From NCBI GenBank assembly GCA_022410635.1, contig JAJVDF010000126.1, positions 829,577 through 893,576 on the forward strand: a stretch of DNA of 64,000 nucleotides, given 5' to 3'. The notes under the pieces were generated by a model. The model saw nothing but the letters and a program-made list of their open reading frames with translations, was not told the DNA's origin and made no database searches. Both the position numbers and the translations under genes were made by a program. The DNA comes from Tretioscincus oriximinensis (lineage: Eukaryota > Chordata > Lepidosauria > Squamata > Gymnophthalmidae). Positions 46,657-58,130 of this stretch are shown in pieces (positions within the stretch are counted from its first letter, which is position 1; each line of letters begins with the position of its first letter).

Positions 46657-47508
46657 GTGCCTGGAGCAACAAGGGGCAATGTCTGCAGCCAAGCTCTCAG
46701 ATATAATCGCATCTGCTCGGATCCAGAAGACAGAGATGCCAAACTCCTGGAACTACAGCAAGCAATCCTCAGTTTACAGTACCCACCACATGAAGTAAAA
46801 AAACAAATCAACAGAACCAGAATGGTACCCAGAATCAACCTATTACAGGACAGATTGAGGACAGAAAACAACAGAACCCCATTAGTGGTCACATACAGCT
46901 CACAATTGGGGCCCCTCAAACACATAATAAATGAACTTCAACCTATTTTGGATAAAAACACAGCTCTCTCAAGAGCACTTGGTGGCAAACCTTTGCTGGC
47001 TTACAAACAACCACCCAACCTCAAACAACTCCTCACACAAATAACACAGGACACAGAGGGAGAAATGGGAACTAGACCCTGCCACAAACCCAGATGTCAA
47101 CTCTGTGCACACATCCACCCTGGCAATGTCATCACGGGACCTGATAACACCACCCACAACATTAGAGGGACTTTTACATGCTCATCTTCTAATGTGGTGT
47201 ATTCCATCTTCTGCCAACAATGCCCCTCTACACTCTACATTGGGCAAATAGGACAATCCCTTCGCCAGAGAATAAATGGACACAAATCAGATATTCGAAA
47301 TGGAAACACACAGAAACCAGTTGCTGAACATTTTAACCTTCCAGGACATTCTCTCTCAGACCTCAGGACTGCAGTTCTTGAACAAAGAAACTACAAAGGA
47401 AGATTTGAAAGAGAAGCAGCAGAACTTGAATACATTCACAAGTTCCAGGCCATCAGCAAAGGACTTAACAGAGACAATGGTTTCCTGGCCAACTATACAT
47501 TTTTATGA
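46657..47508 (+). CDS. Penelope-like element ORF, linker and GIY-YIG endonuclease, reverse transcriptase missing
   Basis: 283-residue open frame. A basic linker leads to a Cys cluster CHKPRCQLC (residues 142-150). The GIY-YIG-type domain follows, with VVY at 180-182 and YIG at 194-196, then an Arg- and His-rich helix SLRQRINGHKSDI, and a late acidic segment AAELEYIHKF. The order fits the C-terminal half of Penelope-like proteins, whose endonuclease nicks the target DNA. The first ATG is in the inverted arm, so residues before about 20 are not the native N-terminus. No stop interrupts it, suggesting a young copy. It is not autonomous. Confidence 0.85.
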   Translation: MPGATRGNVCSQALRYNRICSDPEDRDAKLLELQQAILSLQYPPHEVKKQINRTRMVPRINLLQDRLRTENNRTPLVVTYSSQLGPLKHIINELQPILDKNTALSRALGGKPLLAYKQPPNLKQLLTQITQDTEGEMGTRPCHKPRCQLCAHIHPGNVITGPDNTTHNIRGTFTCSSSNVVYSIFCQQCPSTLYIGQIGQSLRQRINGHKSDIRNGNTQKPVAEHFNLPGHSLSDLRTAVLEQRNYKGRFEREAAELEYIHKFQAISKGLNRDNGFLANYTFL

Positions 47509-47732
47509 CACCTGTTAAGTATTTGATTGATTCTCTACCAGACATTGCCCCTTGTTGCCCCAGGCACTTTTTCACATAAGAGGATTAGTTCCTGCTATTT
47601 ACCTGTTTTTTTAGGAGATTAGTTCCTGCTATTCACCTGCAATCCAACATCTCCCTACAGTTGCATATGCTTTGTCCTCTCCCATACACATTTCCCTATA
47701 AATACCTGACCCTGACATTAGTCCCTCAGCAT

Positions 47733-47758
47733 CTGAAGAAGTAGACCTGTCTACGAAA
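47733..47758 (+). ncRNA. Hammerhead-like core in the Penelope 3' UTR (right arm)
   Basis: CTGAAGA fits the CUGANGA core. Then comes one extra A, a perfect stem gtagac/gtctac with a 2-nt loop (or 5-bp stem with 4-nt loop), and GAAA. Penelope-like elements are known to carry hammerhead motifs. The extra A and the lack of a clear cleavage strand in the same copy mean activity is unproven. Confidence 0.4.
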
Positions 47759-47869
47759 GCTTATGCCAACCACTTTTCTCAAGTTAGTCTCAAAGTGCTG
47801 CTAGCTCCTTTGCTGGACTTTCTGCTAGACTAACACAGCTATTTCTCTGAAATTGGTGAAAAGTGAAAA

Positions 47870-50800
47870 GTACATTTTCCCTGGTATCACAACATAGCAT
47901 GTTATAGTGTGATATCATGAATTCCATATGCTAATATAGCAGGAGTGTTGCCAAACCATATAGCACTCTTGCCATAATTATATAATAATAATGTAACAAA
48001 TTGCCTGTCTGGATGCACCTTTAATTTCGCATGAGAAACAACAGAATCACAGAATTATGAAGTTGAAAGAACCACAAGAATTGTTTAATCTTGTGGTTCC
48101 CAACATAGGGTGCATGCCCCATGGGAGGGCAATTTGATTTTTAGGGGGGTGGGGGCAATTCAAGAATGAAGGACTTCAGCAGTATATAAATATATATTGT
48201 GACTTACATGGGTGTAGGACATCAGGATTTTAAAAATGTCTAGGTGGGGCATGGCCCCCAAAACTCTTTGTAATGTTTATGAATGCAAATTATTCCATTG
48301 TTGAGAAGTAGGTGGCAGCATCTTCTTGTAAAACTCAAGAGACAGAAACGCAACAACCTTCATAACTAGATTATTGCACTATTGCATACAACTGGAACGT
48401 GAGAAGCTGGAATTTATTGCCTATGTTTCTGATTCAAGTATCTGTGGTTCTGGAGAATTCACGGTCATCTTCCTGATTGAATCCTTGTACATACTTGAAT
48501 GCAGTTTCATACATCTCTCTTTAGTCTTCTCTTCCCCAGTCTGAAGAATAAGGCAACAACTCCTGTAATTAGTACCACGGAAACTAATAATTAATGCAGA
48601 AAAAAAAGCTTCCTTCCTACTCATCCTCAGAATTACCATTTTCACTGATTTTTCTCTGTAGCAATAAATGATTGGTGAAGAGGCATAAGAGAGAGGCCAT
48701 CAATGAATTTTTATGGATCCCATAAGCCTCTCTACCAAGGCTGATTGCTCAAGTTGCCTTATTAGTGCTGCACCTGCTGTAGATGGTGCTGATGCCAAAT
48801 TAGATGGAAAAACATGCAAATCCTTTGCTAGATTTCTAGTAAATTAACTTGCAAATGCTACAAAGGTAAAGATGGCTTTGGAAAAAAGATGCACTAACAT
48901 CATTTGACATTAAGGAAGCAGTGAAATGAGATGAAAATAGATGGCGGGAGGGGATTCTAGTTAATATCAGTCTCCTCATACATCACAGTTTTATCAATTC
49001 ATCAGATAATGGAAGCAAAATGCTTGTGGTTTTTACGTGTTTTGATGAAAAATGATGGTAGTTGCTACCAGCAAACTTTAGATTCACAATCACTAAGACT
49101 TGCAAGGGTACTTAAAAAATGGGGGGACTTTTTTGATAACCGTTGTTGTAGCCAACCTAAAGACCCCATCTAGGTGTGGGAGTTAAATCCGGGATTCATT
49201 TTAAATCTGGATTTACGGCCGATCATGCCTCTGCCTCACAGTTTGCCTCACTGGAACGAGCATTTTAGAGTTTTGTAGCTCTGTGAATGATATTGTAAGT
49301 TGTGAACTTTTGTGTGCAGCCTTCCAATTGGCTGCTTGTCCTACTCCCATATAGTCTGAGCTCCAGTATGCATGTCTTGTCAGATCCTGGCTCTTCGTGT
49401 GCATGCTCTTTGGGGAAATAGGAAAACTAGCTTTGGCAATAGAGCTCTTTTGTGAAAGGATTATGAGCACATGAGGCGGAATCTTCCTGATGTAACTATT
49501 TTCACAGTAGCAAAACCTCATCTGGAGGGGCCCAAAGTCTTTTGTCATATCAATTCCTTTTGAATAATGCATTGTATGAAAATATGTTTGCACAAAAACA
49601 GGAACAAACTTTTTCCACATACTTGAGGAACACATTCCACACAAACTACTGAAATGCTGCATTTGCACCTAGACACCGCTGCAGTTATTTGGACATTATC
49701 TATTATCCTGATAATTTCTATTTAAATGAATTATAAATTGCTTGTAGGCTGACCCACAGCATTGGAAACTGATGCATCTGCAACAGTTTAATTTGTGAGA
49801 TGGTGGCTGGTGGTGGTCTGTACCTCCTTTGAGCAAATGCTCAATTGTGACTTGTGGTATGTTGGACACTTGAAACTAGGAAAAGAAGAAGATGGTCTCC
49901 ATCCTTCTTGCTCTTAACCAGTAAGTATGAAGCTAGTTATAGAACAGAATTCTGTTGCCTCCATAAATGTTCTTTGTCCCCACCCCACCCTTATTTGTTA
50001 TGGAGAGCTTCTAATCATGGTTTGAACTTTGCCATCATTTGTTACATGGATCATTACCTGATCCTGGCTTATTTTCTGTCACAAATAAAGGGCCTAGCTT
50101 CAATTTAATAAACAAAATAGTGCTACTCCACTTATTGTTATAGTATTACTGACATTAAAAAAATATTATTATCTAAAAAGCAAAGAAAAATGGTTTAAGG
50201 AAAAAAACAGGAAGCCCTCATATGAGAAAGAACTGTTAATAAAACAATTCCATTTATTTATATAGTAATAAAAGAGCAGATATGTGACAAATAGGTCATT
50301 TCTTAAAACAAGCCACAACTGATTGGGTTGTCACTGAGTGGCAGAACTGAATGGCCAAACAAGAAAAGGAAGAGGATGAGGAAGAGCAGCAGCAACAACA
50401 TGTTTTATACTCTGCTTTTCTCACTCAAAGGGAATCAAGGTTGCTTACAAGCTATTTTGTCACCTGAAGGCTGATATTCTACTTTTCCATCACACTGTGA
50501 GGTACTCATTTATCTAATTGCAAAGTGCTTTCTTTTGAGTTGGCTGCAGCTCAGCCAACACGTAGGCCTTGAACTCTAGACTCTTTGTTGAAAGACAGAG
50601 AAAGATCAAAGCTTTTAGCCACTAGTATTATGGTATGTAAGATTGATATGGCAAAGCCATGGCAGACTAGAACAGTGGCCAGTGGAAAAAATAATTTATT
50701 TGCTGTTGCCAGGTGGAAGAAGGTAGACAGCCTGAATGTTAACAAACTTCTCAGGCTATGACAGACTTCTCAGAGGATGGGGTAATTGAATGCCCACCAA

Positions 50801-53800
50801 GTCACAATGTCAAAATACTTTGAGGTTGAGGAAGGGGGGAGGGAAGAGGCAAGTATATTTAATGCCATGGGGGGGGGGTGTAAAGGGAAGGGGTCAAGGA
50901 AGAAGGAAGGAGAAAGGAAAAACCCAGACGTGGTAGCTATTATGTGACAAGCACAGTGAGAATGCCTTTAGAAAGAGGGCCAGCTGTCTTGTGGAACCAT
51001 ACTGTGTGTTTGTCCTATTTTTCTGGTATGGAGGGAAGCCAGAATAGACCACCCTCCTTTCCAGAGTCTCACGTACACGGAAAAGGCATTGACTGAGCAC
51101 CTGGTATAAAGCTGCTCTGCTGTAAAGACTACACCACAGAGGAGGGGGAAAGAGTAGCACAAGTGGAATACGCTTTGATTGGGTAAGCTGAACAGCAACG
51201 TTTTGAAGCAGAGGCAACCTCCAGAAAAGGAGGGAGGGAGGGATGGAAAATGGAAGCAAGGGAGGGAAGAAGAAGATAGGGAGAGAGGAAGGGAGAGGAA
51301 AGGATGGAAGGGGGAGGGATAGATAAATGAAAACATAGATGGGTAGATAAACAAACAGACAGACAGACAAACCAGATTTTACAGGAATCTTTTCTGAGAT
51401 TAAAAGGATTTTGGCTGGAGTGAAGAATACTTTTTAAACCTTTCATTTCTAATTCTCCAATCATTTTAATATTTCAGAAGAATTATTTTTGAATCACAGT
51501 AGTGCTATTCTTACATATTTTGCATAGTTTGAAAAATATCAAACAAGGAAAAGTTCTCTTTCAACTTGATTACCAGGCAAGTCCAAAGAACAATATATTT
51601 CCTTGGGTTGAACAGCAATCAGCATGCCATGAGCTTCACAAGTTATATTACAGGGATCAAATTTGCACCTCATTAACTAGAGACAGAACTTCAGGCTGTG
51701 AACCTGTTTAGTATCTGCATGTTAGAATTTGTAGAGAACACAGCCCAGGCTTCACTATTGACATTCCTATGCATACAGTCCTTTTAACACGCTTAATCAA
51801 AAATAAGACCCTTATATTGAAGGAAAGTTTCTTCTTGTGTAAAGTTGTATATTGTTGTATTATTAAGCTATAGAGCATTTACATGGCGATAGCAGCATTG
51901 AAAGAACAGAGCACACTTCTCTATACAGTACAGAAAGTATTGCCCACATTATCTGCTGATTAATTTACACATCATCCCGGTCCTTCCCCAGAAGTTGTCA
52001 ATATGGCCCCCCTCCAGCCATTGACATTCAGTGGCTCTTTCTGCTCTCTCCAGGTCAATACACTTATTTCAAGGTGGTTCTATTCCCTGCAGGAGGCGAA
52101 CACTGATACACTTTGTCATAATGAAAGCAGAAATATAGCAACGAAAGTAACATTTTAACAATATTACCTAAAGAATTCTGCATAATTCATTTTATTTTCA
52201 GTCTTGATATTTCTGTATCATTGCCAGTTAAGACTCATCAATTTACTCAAATATTTAGTGCCTTCTATTAAATGTTACCCTATTTGTAGTAAATTACAAT
52301 CAATATATTACATGTGATCATCTCTTCTATCTCCCACTATGTTAAAGCAAAGATTTAATACAAGTGCTAATTTCCGTATAAGTATTTATTTTGGAGTGGC
52401 TACGTGACATTTTTTCATTTCCTTTCATAGAATAGGACAAATATGTACAGTATGTGCATAAAATTAAATTCCTTGAAGAAACAGAAATGACAAGAGAAAG
52501 CCACAAACATGAAAGTTAACTCTTCCTTATCAAAATACTCCGAATCAAAAATATTTAGTCATCTCCCTAGCATACAAGAAAGTCTTAAATCTGAGAATAG
52601 TCAGGAACAGACACAAGCACATGCAAGGGCCATGGGCACACCTTAATCTTCAGCACTCTTGATGAATACAGCTACAAAGTAAATAATAATCTTCTTTCTA
52701 TATTATCTAAACCACTTTGATTATGTGTTCTCTCACAGTTGCCACTTTGCTGACGTGTTCTCTGGCTCTGAAAGTAGATAAAAGTGGGATTAAAATTTAG
52801 GTGTAACCAGGATCAAAGTCTTCTACAACTTTAATTTTATGCTCTCCCTGCCCACAATATCCCCTGTCCCCCACTTAGGGAATAGGAGCAAGGGTACATT
52901 AGTGCATCTGCTACTCTGGTATTCTTGGACTCTTGTTTCTTTGCTGTGCTTTGCTTCTTTCCCTAAAGGGAAAAAGTGGTACACGTATGTTAAAACAAAC
53001 AAACGAAAAAAACTATTAATGTTGTACAAATATATCAATTTAAATATGATCTGTGAGTTGATTTAGATATTTTCCAGTCAGTTTTCTTTTGCTCTCACTG
53101 TTACAAGTTTATTCTTCAGTCCTTAGAAACATAAATCTATAAATCAAAAGGGAAGGAGAAGAAGACCATAAGACAAAATAAACTGGGCCTATTGACAAAA
53201 AAGCCATCTCAATGAAGATATAGAGAGTAATTTCTTAAGAGCCATTCCAGGAAGAATGTAAAAATCGATACCAAGCAGGAAGATGTCAAATGTTGTGGCA
53301 ATCTCAGAAGTATTTACAAATCAATAGCAAAAACCTTCAGCTCTAATATTTCATCCCCTGAAATACCTGGGTTCTTTTTGACACTCTGTCTTACAACTGA
53401 ATCCAGGCAAGACAAAAAAAAAACGCTACTGTTAGTTGTATTTCCTATTAAATTTCAATAAAAGTTTTTTTTAATTGAAAGGATAGTTTGGGGTATGAAA
53501 ACAAATGTTTGTGACCATTTAAAATGTTGGGTGTGACTGCAGTTTTATATCCAAAATAAAGAATTCTATAATTGCTTGAATATAGCTCTATTTCCTTTGT
53601 AGAAATCCTTCCATCTTTCCTGTCTTTAGTTACTTTAAGATGACAATAAAATTACATTGTTGGCTGGAATGCTTCCAAACTAATAAAAAGATCCAGTTCA
53701 GTAAAAGATGTATATGTGTGTGGGGCACAACACATGCATTTGTTGACTTCACTGTTGGTGCATAACACAACATTGGAAGTTTAACAACAGTCATATGCAT

Positions 53801-54625
53801 CTACCATGAGTTAAGTCATAAAAGATAGGTGTAGTTATCATTAAAGAGTAGCACACACAGGGAAGCTCTTGCATCANGTAAGAATCCTCTGATTTTTGCT
53901 CTCAGAGAGAGCTGTAGATAAAAATGTCATCCTTGAGTTTGCTTTCACGGCAGTTAACAAGAGCAACCACATACCTACTTAAAATTCTAATAAGATGCCA
54001 CACTATGGCAAACCTTTCCTTTTTCTCATGCCTCTAATTTCTAATTGCATTTCAAAAAGCCATTATGTGCAATAGTTAAAAGAATGCTTTAATAAACTTG
54101 AAATTAGCTATTAAAGCTTGCAATGATTGAAGTGTGAGCACATTATTTAACCTTTTTGATAGAGGCACATGTGTTGAATAATGGCACCTTGGCAGCTCCT
54201 TATCACAACAAAACAGGTTTTGTGCATTTCTGTTTCAAGATGGCAAAAATGGATAATTCCCAAATCTAGGATTTAAAAAATGATTGTTACCTGTTCAGTT
54301 ATTGCTTCATTTAAATACGATTAATTGAACCATGCTTGTTTTGATCTACCATCTCTTTTTGTGCAATTTTCATGTCACACATACTGAGTCCCATTGTCAA
54401 AACACAGGTGCTTTCATTGTATTTGGAACACATAATGTTAAGTGCTATGTTTTCTGAGCCACCACTTTTGTGCTTTTATATAGTCAATAACCAGTAGTCT
54501 TCATTAAAGCTTCAGAATGATAAGAAAGGCTCTAAGAAGAGGACAGGAAAAATGTATAATATGCAAAATTATTGCCTATTAGAAATAAAGATCACATTGA
54601 TAAAATTATTAGTGACTATTCAATA
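47870..54625. other. Long gene-free stretch
   Basis: About 6.8 kb of AT-rich DNA in which I recognise no gene or complete transposable element. There is purine-rich low-complexity sequence at 50820-50930 and 51225-51365. None of the open frames shows a family signature. Confidence 0.5.
51225..51365. repeat. Purine-rich GGGA/GATA/GACA low-complexity tract
   Basis: ggagggagggagggatgg grading into agata and (agac)n. It explains the Pro/Leu/Ser-rich frames on the other strand. Confidence 0.9.
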
Positions 54626-54630
54626 TGAAT

Positions 54631-54740
54631 CACATTTATTTATTTATATTCCACTCTATTCCCCAAGGTCTCAGGGTGGATCACAATTAAAAAAACTATA
54701 AAACAAAGTAAAATAATAAAATTAAAAATAGATAGATACA
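54631..54740 (-). mobile_element. L2-clade LINE 3' tail
   Basis: (TTTA)n, then attccactctattccccaag, gtctcagggtgga and an A-rich part, closely parallel to the start of the 42192 copy. Confidence 0.7.
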
Positions 54741-55100
54741 TTTAATAATTAGTCCTTTGACATATCACGCAAATTTAAAATACTATGCATAAAATATACT
54801 GCAAAAGAACCTGTGCAGTTGCCTAAATTGGAATACCTCCAGATTATGGAGATTAGTAAAGCCCCAAATTTCATAAAATTTCCAACTAGGCAGGAGCTAA
54901 TGAGCATTTTACAATTTGCATACTGCAGCACTGAGGTAGCCTTTCTTCAGTATTTACAAAATGGAGGCTGCTAAATGAGATAATATGCAGAGGCTGTTCA
55001 CTCCACAATAAAGATCTTTAGAGCATGTGGAATGCTGGACGTGTATGGTTCCGTGGGGTGGATGGAAGGTAAAATCGTCCCAAAGTGCAGGAAATAGAAA

Positions 55101-55191
55101 TTTCAGAGAAATAGCCGTGTTAGTCTAGCAGAAAGTCCAGCAAAGGAACTAGCAGCCCTCAAGTTAGTCTCAAAGTGCTGCTAGTTCCTTT
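55101..55191. mobile_element. Tiny fold-back Penelope fragment, 91 bp, with 14-bp target duplication
   Basis: About 57 bp of inverted Penelope 3' end (gccgtgttagtctagcagaa ... ctagcagc) is joined to about 34 bp of the same end in direct orientation (caagttagtctcaaagtgct ...). It is flanked by exact gcaggaaatagaaa at 55087-55100 and 55192-55205. Same architecture as 46407-47852 in miniature. Confidence 0.88.
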
Positions 55192-55209
55192 GCAGGAAAT
55201 AGAAAGTGG

Positions 55210-56210
55210 GTATCGGCCCTTAAGCGAAACTAGAACGATTGAAAATTTTGTTGTGGATCTGGACTAAATAAAGACTACAACATATTCTTTGCTTTCAAAG
55301 GGAATAAGAAAATATAATTAAAAGAGCAAGTTAGAAGGTATGTTAAGACTCTGAGAGAAGACAAATCTCCCTTGTAACTGTTGCCAAGTGCTTTTATTCA
55401 CATAACAACAATAAACACAGCTACAAAGAAACCTTCTCTCCTATAATTTCTCTCTTAAGAGGTCGGGAAATTAAATAAAAAAGGAACAAAGCTCTTTAAT
55501 ATCTTTAATAACGGTGTAGATATAGCAGTTTCAGGAAGTGAAGAACTTGTAATATAGTTTGCACCTGCTGGAACTTCCTCTTGTTTATTACCACTAAACT
55601 AAGTTGCACGTACCTCTTTCTTATTTATTTATGATTATTTTGTATCTTTAACTTAATAGAANGTCACAATCCAGCTCACAATGAATGTTTGATTCAGCAT
55701 CCAGTTACAGTGAGTCACGAGGTCACTGATTAATATCTTTAGTCATTCTTATCAATTATAACCTTATACTTCAGCTTCCTTTCTCTTGCTATTGGCAATA
55801 CTTAACCAGTGAGGTATCTTCAGGGCACAGTCAAAATGGGGTTATTTTTGACAAATTGCCACAAACAGTTTCTAACTTCTGTCAAGTGCTTCTCTTAACA
55901 AAGCAAAATGTGCCGTAATTTATAGCGCATACTCTATTATAGTATGAGGATGTGTCTAAGTATTTTTAGCGCTACTGTTGAATAGCTATGGTAGNAATGC
56001 CACATGATTCAGTAGCGCAATAAAAATGCAAGATCACACTAAAGAATGCTGTATCTCTAGTGTAAAAAGAACCTCTTATGAGAGCACGTTTCCTGTCTAG
56101 ATACTGCTGTTGGGAGATACCTTCACAAAAGGGAAGCAGTATATATGCACAGAGCCAAAAAATGTTGCCTGTGCCTGTCCACATGCCAGTCCATATGTCA
56201 ATCATACACT
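55210..56210. other. Intergenic, no gene seen
   Basis: AT-rich, no recognised element. Confidence 0.45.
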
Positions 56211-56214
56211 TTGC

Positions 56215-56465
56215 AGGCACGAATGGCTCAGTCACTAAGTTTCGAAGCCCTGTGTCAGATGTGGGGAGAGGTGAGCATCTTCCAGTAGCCTGTAGCTCCA
56301 GCCAACCCAGCTATTCAAAAGCATGAATTGCAAGAAATTGCAACTGAATGCAAGTAAATACATGGGAACCACCACTGCCTGGTGGGGAAGATAGAATGGA
56401 AACCTTCAGGCAAAAATACCCTTGTAAGGTGAGGAAAAGTGGGATATAAGAACCCAGTTCTTCTT
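56215..56465 (+). mobile_element. Sauria-type tRNA-derived SINE
   Basis: Begins near aatggctcagtcactaag (A box region), with a decayed B box. Then come agctccagccaacccag, aagcatg...gcaagtaaatac, gggaaccacc and the tail gggatataagaacccagttc (CTT)n. The agcca..cag..cgaaagcatg core is typical of squamate SINEs. Confidence 0.75.
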
Positions 56466-56573
56466 CTTCTTCCTCCTCCTCTTCTTCCTCTTCTTCCTCT
56501 TCTTCCTCTTCTTCCTCTTCCTCTTCCTTCTCTTCCTCTTCCTCCTCTTCTTCCTCCTCTTCCTCCACTTCTT
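56459..56573. repeat. (CTT)n/(CCT)n microsatellite as SINE tail
   Basis: About 115 bp of cttctt/cctcctc units continuing directly from the SINE 3' end. Read on the other strand it gives a poly-Glu frame with no meaning. Confidence 0.92.
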
Positions 56574-56917
56574 TGTATATTAAAAAATTAATTTTAAAAA
56601 CTTTTTAAAGAAAGAAATGAAGTAAGCTTCTCACAACTGATTTTTTTTAAAAAAATTAATTACTAAGGCAAGAAACAAGAATAACAAACATGATTTTTAT
56701 GAATAAACCATGAAACTTTACATATAGACTGTATGTTTTTCATTCTTTTAGAATATTTATAAACTTGAAGAGGGGCACCTAATCACAGTCCTACCTGCTT
56801 GTAAATATTTTTTGTGTCTATAGATTAGATTCTTTTCTTAAAAGGACATCTGAAAAAAGGCCTATCTAATAACACTATAAACTCTGGCTTGCTAACTTCT
56901 GGAAGTTTCAAGTGAGA

Positions 56918-57230
56918 CCCTATCTACATGAAGAGCAAAACCTATAAAAGCGATTGTGGATTTAATTCGTTCATACCTATTTGCATAATCTGTGTGGAGC
57001 TGGCGAGAGAAAGTTGGGAAGATGATACTGCGCATGTCAGCCAGCTTTGATTCTGCAGTCCTGCTGGCTGGCATCTTTTCATGGTATCTGAATTCCTGCA
57101 ATGGTATAGCACACATCAGGCTGTACAAATGAAGAAGAGACATTTTGTGCTGATGCCTGAAAGGATCAGCAATTTCTCATTCTGCGTGGATATCAACATT
57201 TTTCCAAGTATGATAGTGGTAGGAAAACCT
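56918..57230. repeat. Unclassified interspersed repeat, copy B
   Basis: Partner of 30192-30562: shares gcatgtcagccagct, tctgcagtcctgctgg, atggtat, cctgcaatg and gaaaggatcagcaat. No target duplication found. Confidence 0.65.
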
Positions 57231-57529
57231 TGTGTGTCTGAGTCTGATTGCTTCCTACAGCAGGGATTCTGGATTTAGTCCTATGTAACAAACAGGATCT
57301 GATATAAGATGTATATGTAACTGATCGTATAGGAAACAGTGACCATAACACAATAATCTTCAAATTGAACATGGCTAGAAAGTTGTCAAACAGTTCTAAC
57401 ACAGAAACTTTAAACTTTCACAAAGAAAATTTTCCCAAGATGAGGAAAATGGTAAAAATAAAATTAAAAGGGAAAGTGAGAAGAGTCTAATCCCTTCAAA
57501 ATGCATAGAAACGTTTTACAAATACAATA

Positions 57530-58078
57530 TTGGAGGCTCAAATCCAATGCATTCCTAAAAGAAGAAAGGGTTTTGCCAAGTCCAAGAGGCTTACCAGTAC
57601 AATAAGGGAAGTCATTATTAGTAAGAGAAACTCATCTAAAAGGGGGAAGGCCTATCCTGCTAAGAAAAACAGAAAAGAGCACAAACTGTGGCAGAACAAA
57701 TGCAACATTACAGTCAGGAATGCCAATAGGAACTTTGAGGAGCTGATTGCAAAGAATGTAAAAAGAAATAATAAGAACTATTTTAAATACATAAGAAATA
57801 GGAATACTACNAGAAAAACAGTCGGACCACTGGACAGCAATGCAGAGAAGAGGATAATCGAGGAGGACACAGAGATTGCAGAGAGGTTAAATAATCTTTT
57901 TGCTTCAATTTTCACAGAAGTGGACAGAGGGTGTATACCTGCAACAGATTCAGTTTTCTCAGGAAGAACAGCAGAGGAATTAAACTGGACAGAAATAACA
58001 AGGGACGAGGTCCTTGCTAGCCTTAACAAACTGAACAACAATAAATCCCCGGGGCCAGATGGAATAATAGAATCATAG
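57530..58078 (+). pseudogene. CR1 ORF2 fragment still open for 182 residues
   Basis: The longest open part of the CR1 copy. It contains KNNKNYFKYIRNRN, RLNNLFASIFTEVDR, then ELNWTEITRDEVLASLNKLN and KSPGPDGI at the entry to the reverse transcriptase. The frame is cut at the nested insert. Confidence 0.85.
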
Positions 58079-58130
58079 AATCGTAGAGTTGGAAGGGACC
58101 TCCAGGGTCATCGGGGCCAATCCCCTGGCA
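58068..58130 (+). mobile_element. Short nested repeat fragment (second CR1-like family) inside CR1
   Basis: aatcatagaatcgtagagtt ggaagggacctccagggtc and about 20 more bases interrupt the host CR1 between its GPDGI codons and HPRIIKELR codons. The agaatcatagaat...ggaagggacc string is typical of another CR1-family 3' end. Confidence 0.75.

Larger units (their letters stand above)
46407..47852 (+). mobile_element. Fold-back Penelope-like retroelement insertion, 1446 bp
   Basis: Arms 46403-46685 and 47539-47821 are near-perfect inverted repeats of 283 bp. Exact ttggtgaaaag flanks the element at 46396-46406 and 47853-47863, an 11-bp target duplication. The right end carries an extra 3' stretch (ctgctagactaacacagc) missing from the left. 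The middle encodes the C-terminal GIY-YIG half of a Penelope-like protein but no reverse transcriptase. So it is a 5'-truncated copy with its 3' UTR joined again, inverted, at the 5' end. Confidence 0.9.

Noticed and set aside
46602..46925. 107-codon minus-strand frame
   Set aside because: Antisense to the Penelope-like ORF and its inverted arm.
46407..47852. Complete, active hammerhead ribozyme
   Set aside because: Stem III and the cleavage site cannot be assigned within a single arm, and there is an extra A next to stem II; only a core-like motif is claimed.
50894..51464. Minus-strand frames rich in Leu, Pro, Ser and Phe (up to 158 codons)
   Set aside because: They are explained by the purine-rich low-complexity tract; no domain, no splice context.
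56311..56568. Minus-strand poly-Glu frame
   Set aside because: It is the CTT/CCT microsatellite tail of a SINE.
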